DNA of 64,000 nt from positions 63,656,602 through 63,720,601 of the forward strand of contig NC_081554.1 of assembly GCF_963082655.1 (NCBI RefSeq). The letters run 5' to 3'. This document shows, in pieces, positions 55,967 to 64,000 of the stretch. A program made the translations under genes and the position numbers. Position 1 is the first letter of the stretch. Each line of letters begins with the position of its first letter. The DNA comes from Stomoxys calcitrans (taxonomy: Eukaryota; Arthropoda; Insecta; Diptera; Muscidae). The notes beneath the pieces were generated by a model. It was given only the letters and a program-made list of their open reading frames with translations. It was not told the origin of the DNA and did no database searches.

Positions 55967-57129
55967 TTAATAAAAAGGCGTTAAGTTCGGCCGGGCCGAA
56001 TTTTATATACCCTCCACAATGGATCGCATTTGTCGAGTTCTTTTCCCGGCATCTCTTCTTAGGCAAAAAAAAGGATAAAAGAAAAGATTTGCTCTGCTAT
56101 TAGAGCGATATCAAGATATTGGTCCGGTTTGGACCACAATTAAATTATATTTTGGAGACCTGTGTAAAATTCGAAAAAGAATAGCGCCCTTTGGGCGCTG
56201 AAGAAGTACAATAGAGAGATTAATTTATATATGAGACCTGTATCGGGCTATAGACCGATTCAGACCATAATAGACACGCATGTTGACCGATCATGAGAGG
56301 ATCCGTCGTACAAAATTTCAGGTAAATAGGATAATAATTGCGACCTCTACCGGCTCAAGAAGCCAAGATCGCAGATCGGTTTATATGGCAGCTATATCAG
56401 GTTATGAACCGATTTGAACTTTATTTGGCACAGTTGTTAAAAGTCATAATAAAATACGTCGTGCAAAATTTTAGCCAATTCGGATAGGAGTTGCGCCCCC
56501 TAAAAGCTCAAGAAGTCAAGTCCCCAGATTGGTGTATATGACAGCTACATAAGGCTATGGGCCAATTTGAACCATACTTGGCGCGGTTGTTGGATGTCAT
56601 AACAAAATACTTTGTGCAAAATTTCATTTAAATTGGATAAGAAATGCGCCCTCTAGAGGCTCAAGAAGTCAAGACCTAAGATCGGTTTATATGTCAGCTA
56701 TATCAGATTATGGACCGATTGAAACCATACTTGGCACAGTTGTTGGATATCATAACAAAACACGTCGTGCAAAATTTCATTCCCATCGGATAAGAATTGC
56801 GAACTCTGGAGGCTCAAAAAGTCAAGACCCAAGATCGGTTTAAAGGGCATCTATATCAAAACATGGACCGATATGGCCCATTTACAATCCCAACTGACCT
56901 ACGCTAATGAGAAGTATTTGTGCAAAATTTCAATCGGCTAGCTTTACTAGTTCAAAAGTTAGCGTGCTTTCGACAGACAGACAGACGGACGGACATGGCT
57001 AGATCGAAATAAAATTTCACGACGATCAAGAATATATATACTTTATGGGGTCTCAGACGAATATTTCGAGTATTTACAAACAGAATGACGAAATTAGTAT
57101 GCCCCCATTATATGGTGGAGGGTATAAAA
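55967..57129 (-). mobile_element. Complete HINE in reverse
   Basis: TAAAAAGGCGTTAAGTTCGG and hairpin TTCGGCCGGGCCGAAT at the left. Array units (GATCGGTTTATATGGCAGC) follow, then the GTCY complement at about 56975-56995, the AATATATATACTTTATGGGG core, and the head complement TGGTGGAGGGTATA. Confidence 0.9.
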
Positions 57130-57187
57130 ACTAATTGGGGCAGCCAATGGTTGGATCTGCGTTAAAAATTGAACTCAAAGTTCTTTT

Positions 57188-57700
57188 AATACCCACCACC
57201 GTAGGATAGGGGGTATATTCATTTAGTCATTCCGTCTGCAACACATCGAGATACCGATTTCAGACCTTAAAGAGTATATATATTTCGCACCGTCCCAAAA
57301 TTCTAAGACGATTTAACGATGTCCGTGTGTCTGTCTGTCTGTCCGTCCGTCTGTTGTGAAGCCTTCAAAAATTCAGATATTGAGCTGAAATTTGGCACAG
57401 ATACGTCTTTTTGATGCACGCTAGTTAAGTTCTTGAATGGGTAAAATCCAGTCATATTTGGATATAGCTGCTATATAGACCGCCCCCAAAGGGCGCTCAA
57501 GAAGCCAATTCGAATTGGCTGACTTTTTACACAGGTCTCCAACATATAATTTATTTGTGGTCCGAACCGGACCATATCTTGATATAGCTCTAATAGCAAA
57601 GTAAATCTTTTCTTTCCCTTTTTGCCTGAGAAGAGATGCCGGGAAAAGAATTCGGTATATAAGATTCGGCCCGGCCGAACTTAGCACGCCTTTACTTGTT
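57188..57700 (+). mobile_element. Compact chimeric HINE without central array
   Basis: The head ATACCCACCACCGTAGGATA, core AAAGAGTATATATATTTCGC and GTCY run (57330-57353) are followed by HINE-C words (AAATTTGGCACAGATACG, TATAGACC). The sequence then jumps to HINE-A reversed words (AAAGGGCGCTCAAGAAGCC) and forward pre-tail words (AGAGATGCCGGGAAAAG), and ends TTCGGCCCGGCCGAACTT...TTTACTTGTT. Both termini are intact at only about 513 bp. Confidence 0.88.
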
Positions 57701-58926
57701 ATCATTGTTCATGTTTCTCAATATCACGGTACCATGGGCCGTATGAGTACTGAACATTACCCATACGCCTATATGGCATGTGCTTATATGCATGGCGGTT
57801 ACTGTGCTGCTTAACCTGCACAATAGACAGCATACAAATAAAGTACATAAAAATACTCTTTAGAAACGTAGATTTTCAAAATCTACTCAGCCGGAAACAT
57901 GGCAATAAACCAACAGACCTGACTACCACAGCGAAAGCTGCACACATCAAATTCTCTTTTCATATACATGTCCCGTTGGGGAAAACACTAAAATCTAACC
58001 ACACACCTAAACTTTCACACTTTAGTCCATACGTACTCTTTATAATCTTGAAATATAAACAAAATCTAAATGTTCCTGAATTGTAAATGGGAAAATATTG
58101 TGAAATTGCATACACTTATGTATCACTCTGTGATGTTTTCAAAGGCCTTTCATTTCACACAGCCACACACACCTTGTGGTTGCACTCGTGTCAATGTATC
58201 CTTTTTCATTATTGCAATTATCTTGTGAATATTTGTGTTTGTAAACACTTAAACTATGAGAAAAACGGGGAATGGGCTATAAAAAAGAAAAACAAAGTAA
58301 ATAAACACAACGAAGTGTATGGCAAAAAAAAAAGGGGAACAAGGGAACTCTGTTTATGTTAGGTGACTGTGTGCAACAACCGGCAGCCTCACTTCCTGAC
58401 GCTTGTGCGGTAGTGCCTCTGTTTATCTTGTGAGGGGGGAGAGGTAAAGTAAAGTTTACTTTTGACATATACGCCTGGCTTCAAAGAACCTCTTTTCAAA
58501 TTTTCCTACCTTTGGCCTAATGGTGTGTGCTGTGCTGCGGCTTTGGCTGATGCTCTTGTTTACTGTTTCCCCTAAAGACTAACATTTTTATTACAGTTTC
58601 TCAGTTGGCTAGACTAGACTTTGTTTTACACAAAATAAAGGAAGCAAAAATTGCAAAACATCAAAACTGTGTTTTAAAGGAGTACACCAGAAGAAAAAAA
58701 TATATATTTTCACCTAGGATATAAGGGTGGTAATTATATGGGCTTTCACTTCTGGGTACTATTAAATCACATAGGTGTTGGGGCCTAAAATGTGATTGGT
58801 GGAAAATTTCCTCACAATTAGATAACAAATGTCCTCTGGACCTGGACCTCTGAAGAAGCTGAAATTTTTTGCATACAGTGCTCCAATAACCATGCAAAGT
58901 ACGGTTATGCTTACCTACGTTAAGTA
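57701..58926. other. Unique sequence, nothing recognised
   Basis: AT-rich, no repeat family or coding exon recognised. Minor homopolymers at about 58325. Confidence 0.45.
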
Positions 58927-58928
58927 AC

Positions 58929-59960
58929 GCAACGATTAGCATGTCCGCCTATGGCTATGAACACCTGGCCTCAAATCCTGGCGAGACCAACAGAAACAAG
59001 TAAAAGGGCGTTAAGTTCGGCCAAGATCTCAGATCGGTTTATATGGCAGCTATATCAGGTAATGAGCCGATTTGAACCATACTTGGCACAGTTATTGGAA
59101 GTCATTACGAAACACGTCGTTCAAAATTTTAGCGAAATCGGATAGGATTTGAGCCCTCTAAAGGCTCAAGAAGTCAAGTCCCCAGATCGGTTTATATGAC
59201 AGCTATATCAGGTTATGCATCGATTTCACCCATACTTGGCACAGTTGTTGGAAATCATAAAAAAAACACCTCATGCTAAATTTCAGCCAAAGCGGATATA
59301 AATTGCGCCCTGTAGTGGCTCAAGAAGTCAAGATCCAAGATCGGTTTATGTGGCAGCTATATCAAAACATGGACCTATATGGTCCATTTACAATCCTAAC
59401 CGGCCTACACCTGTAGGAAGTATTTGTGCAAAATTTCAAGCGTCTAGCTTTGTTCCTGCGTAAGTTAGCGTGCTTTCAACAGTGGACGGACAGACGCAAG
59501 GACGGGCAGGCGGACGAACAGACGGACGGACGGACAGACGGACGGACGGACAGACGGACGGACAGATAGACGGACGGACGGACAGACGGACGGACATGGC
59601 TAGATGGTATTAGATTTTTACGCTGATCAGGAATATATATACTTTATAGGGTCGGAAATGGATATTTCGATGTGTTGCGAACGGAATGACAAAATGAATA
59701 TACCCCCATCCTTCTATGGTGGGTATTAACATTTTCAGCAGTGGCTTTCACCTCCAAATGCTGGCAACATTTGTGAGGTACTATGCCATGTAAGAACTTC
59801 TCTCCAAATAAGGTGTCGCACTGCACCACGCCGTTCGGACTCGGCTATAAAAAGGAGCCCCTTTAAAATTGAGCTTAAACTTGAATCGGACTGCACTCAT
59901 TGCTACGTGAGAAATTTGTCCCTGTTCCTTAAAGGAATGATCATGGGCAATATTTGCAAT
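58929..59960 (+). mobile_element. tRNA-derived SINE split by a HINE
   Basis: The SINE head is 58929-58994 (GATTAGCATGTCCGCCTATG; B-box relative CCTCAAATCCTGGC; GAGACCAACAGAAA). The body resumes at 59730 with ATTTTCAGCAGTGGC and runs through CACGCCGTTCGGACTCGG and GAATCGGACTGCACTCATTG to GGGCAATATTTGCAA at 59960. Joining the two restores the normal CAGAAA...TTTTCAGC(A/G)GTGG order. Confidence 0.85.
58995..59729 (-). mobile_element. HINE inserted in a SINE
   Basis: The tail complement is AACAAGTAAAAGGGCG; most of the hairpin is deleted (TTAAGTTCGGCCAAGATC). About two array units are present. An expanded GTCY complement of about 130 bp lies at 59480-59600 (GACGGACGGACAGACGGACG). The core is AATATATATACTTTATAGGG, and the head complement CTATGGTGGGTATT ends at 59729. 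Confidence 0.85.
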
Positions 59961-60080
59961 TTTTGCTTCCAGATAAGCCCATCTCCCAAATTGACAACTT
60001 GAGCGCCTGGATGACGCAATTGTTGTTCGATTTAACCAATGTTCCAATAATCGTGCAATGTACGGTCCAAATCGGCCTTT
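59961..60080 (+). mobile_element. HINE array fragment
   Basis: AGATAAGCCCATCTCCC and GACAACTTGAGCGCCTGG are diverged HINE-A unit words. A related segment follows the next SINE at 60361-60490, so the SINE-HINE junction occurs twice. Confidence 0.5.
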
Positions 60081-60360
60081 TAATGAAGCGCAGAGGTTAC
60101 CATGTCCGCCTATAACGCTGAACGTCTGGGTTCGAATCCTGGCGAGACCATCAAAAAAAATTTTCAGCGGTGGTGTTCCCCTCCTAATGCTGCCAAAATT
60201 TGTGAGTTACTATGCCATGTAAGAATTTCTCTCCAAAGAGGTATCGCACTGCGCCACGCCGTTTGTACTCGGCTTTAAAAAGGAGGCCCTTTATCATTGA
60301 GATAAAACTTGAATCGGACTGCACTCATTGCTACGTGAGAAGTTTCCCCTGTTCCTTTGC
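60081..60360 (+). mobile_element. tRNA-derived SINE
   Basis: A-box-like GAAGCGCAGAGGTTACC, perfect B box GGTTCGAATCC near 60129, then CATCAAAAAAAATTTTCAGC, CCCTCCTAATGCTGCC, CGCCACGCCGTTTGTACTCGG, GAATCGGACTGCACTCATTG and CCCCTGTTCCTTTGC. The 3' end is slightly shortened. Confidence 0.85.
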
Positions 60361-60490
60361 ATTCAGATAAACCTAACTCCCGATTTGACAACTTGAGTAC
60401 CTGGCTGACGCAATTTTTGGCTTTTTTGTTTTATTGTGCCTTCCAACATTCACGGTAAGTATTGTCCAAATCTGCTGATAAGTCTTCTAA
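60361..60490 (+). mobile_element. HINE array fragment (duplicate of 59961-60080)
   Basis: TTCAGATAAACCTAACTCCC and GACAACTTGAGTACCTGGC correspond to 59961-60020. No termini. Confidence 0.5.
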
Positions 60491-60556
60491 AGATCAAATT
60501 TTTGATTGACTGTGCAGAGATTTGGTACGTAAAGTACAACTATGCCGTTGGTGTGT

Positions 60557-60815
60557 TTGTTGTTGTAGCAGTTTGTTGTGTTTTATCATCGTTGCTTGAT
60601 TCTGTCCAGATCCAGGGACTCTGTGACTAAGATGGGGTGCGTCCATAGGGATCTGAGTGTGAGTCGAGAAGGTCTGGCTGAGCAGTTAAACAGATGACGT
60701 GTGTCGTGTGGTCCCGGGTTCCAATCGGGACATATATCTTGCCCCTCGGCAGCCGGTTGTACGCACCGGATTGACCCGATGGAATCGTCATCGGCAAGGG
60801 CTGCCGCCTCAGTGT
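60557..60815 (+). mobile_element. Probable tRNA-like SINE or short inverted-end element
   Basis: A tRNA-like part has GGTCTGGCTGAGCAG and B-box-like GGTTCCAATCG (about 60718). The 5' end TGTTGTTGTAGCAG is the complement of the 3' end seen on the fragment at 24694-24750 (CTGCTACAACAACA). Other parts are CGGATTGACCCGATGG and TCATCGGCAAGGGCTGCC. Whether this is a SINE or a small inverted-repeat element cannot be settled here. Confidence 0.5.
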
Positions 60816-60916
60816 ACGTGTATTTGTATAACTATGCCCTTTTATATTCAGTTGCGAAAATTTAAATAGTAATTCATAATGGAGGGTGCTCAAGATTTAG
60901 CCCGACTGAGTTTAGA

Positions 60917-62806
60917 TCGTGGTACAGGGTATTATAACTTTGTGCATTTTCTTGGAACCCTAAGAAGGAGAAGAGCTAGACTCATTGATGAGTATACCGA
61001 TCGGCTTAGAATCACTTCCTGATTCGATTTAGCTTTGTCCGTCTGTCTGTCGGCCTGGCTGTCTGTCGGTCCATGTATTCTTGTAATCAAAATACAGGTC
61101 GCATTTGTTATCCGACTGTTACAAAAATTTGCACAAGTCAGCTTTTTGGTCCAGGTGCGAACGTTATTGATTTTGAACAAAATCGGTTCAGATTTAGATA
61201 TAGCTCCCATATATATCTTTCATCCGATAAGTCCTATTAAAGCTGTAGAATCCTCAATTTTGGTCCGATCTTTACAAACTTTTGCATGACATGTTTTATT
61301 TGACGTCCTAATACGTGTGCAAAATTTCATTAAAAACGGTTCAGATTTGGATATAGCTCCCATATATATCTTTCATCCGATATGTCCTATTAAGGCTGTA
61401 GAAGCCTAAATTTCGGTCCAATCTTTACAAAATTTTGCATGACATGTTTTATTTGACGTCCTAATACGTGTGCAAAATTTCATTAAAAACGGTTCAGATT
61501 TGGATATAGCTCCCATATATATCTTTCATCCGATATGGCCTTTGAAGGCTGTAGAATCCTCAATTTTGGTCCGATCTTTACAAAATTTAGCATGACATGT
61601 TTTGTTGGACGTCCTAATACGTGTGCAAAATTTTATAAAAATCGGTTCAGATTTAGATATAGCTCCCATATATATCTTTCATCCGATATGTCCTATTTAG
61701 GCTATAGAAGCCTCAATTTTGGTCCGATCTTTACCAAATTTTGAATAAGATGTTTTATTTGACGTCCCAATACGTGTGCAAAATTTCATAAAAATCGGTT
61801 CAGATTTAGGTATAGCCCCCATATATATCTTTCATCCGATATAGACTTTTAAGGCAGTAGAATCCTCAATGTCTGTCCGATCTTTACAAAATTTAGCATG
61901 GCCCGTTTTATTTGACGTCCTAATACGTGCGCAAAATTTCATAAAAATCGGTTCAGATTTAGATATAGCTCCCATACATATCTTTCATCCGATATGGCCT
62001 CTGAAGGCTGTAGAAGCCTCAATTTTAGTCCGATCTTTACAAAATTTTGAATAAGATGTTTTATTTGACGTCCTAATACATGTGCAAAATTTCATCAAAA
62101 TCGGTTCAGATTTAGTTATAGCTCCCATATATATCTTTCCTCCCATATGGACTTTTAAGGCTGTAGAAGCCACAATTTGGGTCCGATCCCTACATAATTT
62201 CGCACGAAATGTTTCATTTAACATTCCAATACATATGGAAAATTTCATTAAAATCGGTTCAGATTTAGATATAGCTCCCATATATATCTTTCATCCGATA
62301 TGGCCTTTGAAGGGTATAGAAGACACAATTTTGGTCCGATCCCTACATAATCTCGCACGAAATGCTTTATTTAACGTCGCAATATGTGTTCAAAATTTCA
62401 TTAAAATCGGTTCAGATTTAGATATAGCTCCCATATATATCTTTCATCCGATATGGCCTTTGAAGGCTGTAGAAACCTCAATTTTGGTCCGATCTTTACA
62501 AATTTTTGAATAAAATGTTTTATTTGACGTCCCAATACGCGTGCAAAATTTCATCAAAATCGGTTCAGATTTAGGTATAGCACCCATATATATCTTTCCT
62601 CCGATATGTCCTATTAAGGCTGTAGAAGCCTCAATTTTGGTCCGATCTGTACAAAATTTTGCATGAAATCTTTTAGGTGTGTTATGCAAAAGGTATGCAA
62701 AATTAATATCTGACTATATTTCTACATAGGTTCCAGTAGTACGCAGACTGGGTGGTGTAGGGTAATATATAGTCGGCTCCGCCCGACTTTTGTCTTTCCT
62801 TACTGG
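60917..62806 (+). mobile_element. HINE-2 subfamily, complete, plus strand, 153-bp array
   Basis: The head is TACAGGGTATTATAACTTTG. The GTCY run (GTCCGTCTGTCTGTCGGCC) is at about 61037. GGTTCAGATTT words lie at 61185, 61338, 61491 and 61644, a period of 153 bp, for about ten units. The tail hairpin AGTCGGCTCCGCCCGACT and TTTGTCTTTCCTTACTGGC end at about 62806. The tail is the HINE-2 type seen at 52822. Non-coding. Confidence 0.9.
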
Positions 62807-64000
62807 CTATTTGATGCCATCTAAAAACCAATTTTTATTAAAGCCTTCCATTTATCAAAAAAAAAACTTGACTTTTTCAAGTACATAAAGCTTTTTTTTC
62901 CCACCAAGTCACTGTAACCCAATGTGATTTATCAAATATGTGTATGTATGAGTGTTTGTGGTTTACAACCACTTGTTAAATGCCTTAGTATCCAGTCTTT
63001 AGAGATTTATTTGACTGTATTTCAGCAATACAGGTTTTATGTGCCTTGCGTTAATGCTTCAATAGGTTTTATGCTGTGTCATCTGCTTTCATAAACTTCC
63101 GGGTTTCTTTTTACACCATTCAGTGTGTGTGTGTGCATTCGTTTTTTTTTATTCTTTCTTTAAGTATGTTTAACTGTGGAGAAGAAAAAAAAATGAAGCA
63201 AAATGCTTGCAGACATAATCGTTTTTTTTTTCTTTGGTTCTTCTTCTTCTTTCAGTTTTCAGTTACAACATTGTCATTCACATTTAGCGGGCTTCTAAAG
63301 AGGTGGGGGGGCCACAGCATCCTCAACACCATTCATCATCTTTAATAGTTTTAAAGGCATAGCAAAAACCGCTTAAAAACATTTAACGCGTCGTTTCCCC
63401 TCTACACACAACAGCAAGCAACCAGTAAGTCATACTCTCAAAGCCACACACACACACACACACACATTCCAAGGTATGTGTGAGAGAACATCTAAGTACA
63501 CAAGAAAGCGTTATAAAAGAAAGGTGCCATAGTAGGTGGCATATGGGTGTTTGTATAGCATCAAGGCTTGGCGAATGTGTGAATTTCTGTTTTGGTTTCT
63601 CTCTCTCCCCTACTCGAATCTCTCTTTCTCTCTCTCTATGGTTTTCATTCCCTATATTTTATGAGGTTCTACGCCAAAGAGATCTCAATGGAGCTGTTTA
63701 AAGTGGCACACCGCCACATCTTTGCCTTTCTCTCCCCCCCCAATATAAAAAAGGTATTTATAAAGTCTTGGTATGACTTTAATGGCTATTGCTGTATCCT
63801 TTGGTTTGCCATAGCTGGCACTGCCTTGATTGTATTTAGATTTACATTCATAGTTTCAGCTTTAACCGAATCGTGGGCCTGCACTGTGCTATATCAGGGA
63901 GGGTGAGGGGCTAGCTTAGATTGCTTTGGTGCGAAACCAGAAGTATCATGAAGCTAGTCATCGCTGTTAGCCTCAGCGTCCTCGCGCAATCTTCGTCATC
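62807..64000. other. Unique sequence with CA, CT and poly-T tracts
   Basis: (CA)n at 63447-63467, CT-rich at 63598-63637 and T-rich at 63140-63160. No repeat family and no convincing exon. Frames near 63480-63900 are composition-driven. Confidence 0.5.

Noticed and set aside
49895..60360. True tRNA genes at the GGTTCGAATCC B boxes
   Set aside because: The same head is attached to a common 200-bp body in all copies, and no cloverleaf acceptor stem closes around it, so these are SINEs.
1..64000. CRISPR arrays, operons or prokaryotic signals
   Set aside because: The tandem repeats have no spacer-repeat structure (units are contiguous and about 153 bp). The gene content and splice donor are eukaryotic.

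Overview
This is eukaryotic, intron-like or intergenic DNA from a dipteran fly. A muscid or other calyptrate (for example Stomoxys or Musca) is my best guess, based on the transposon families rather than on any diagnostic host gene. There are no bacterial operons, and no rRNA, tRNA or CRISPR loci. The only stretch that looks like host coding sequence is one minus-strand exon (40973-41691). It has long poly-Gln and poly-His runs, an in-frame stop upstream of its ATG, and a GTAAGT splice donor at its end. Much of the DNA to its left could be its first intron.

Most of the window is nested mobile elements. The dominant family is a DINE-1/mini-me-like, Helentron-associated element (HINE). It has a head with a TATACCC start, a 'CCCCATAAAGTATATATATTC' type core and a GTCY microsatellite. 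The centre is a tandem array, and the tail has a palindromic hairpin (TTCGGCCCGGCCGAA) followed by CTTTTACTTGTT. At least 15 complete or partial copies occur in both orientations. The array monomer is almost always 153 bp, even between subfamilies whose sequences have diverged strongly. Other repeats are Helitron-like non-autonomous elements ending in CTAG-T, tRNA-derived SINEs, mariner elements and their MITEs, rosa-like (DD41D) elements, a Tc1-like MITE, and several non-LTR (LINE) fragments.

Layout. 1-5.97 kb: HINEs and a Helitron-like element carrying about 1 kb of (CCCTTA)n. 7-10 kb: SINEs and a decayed LINE interrupted by a mariner remnant. 12.7-19.8 kb: a HINE array holding a full-length LINE (13301-18077, with a 10-bp target-site duplication) and a 1.29-kb mariner. 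20.6-22.7 kb: a broken RTE/CFDP2-like LINE. 24-29.8 kb: a HINE/Helitron nest with MITEs. 31-40.4 kb: HINE, Helitron-like and rosa elements nested together, then a 0.7-kb GTCY array. 41-41.7 kb: the host exon. 42.1-48.2 kb: a rearranged RNase-H LINE and AT-rich minisatellite. 49.3-62.8 kb: more HINEs and SINEs. 62.8-64 kb: unique sequence.

The most notable observation is in the LINE at 13301-18077. ORF1 ends with the canonical -1 slippery heptamer A AAA AAC directly before its TAA stop. The ORF2 frame is the -1 frame, opens just 3 nt before the heptamer, and has no AUG until codon 105 (counted from 14708), inside the endonuclease domain. This points to -1 programmed frameshifting rather than separate initiation of ORF2.
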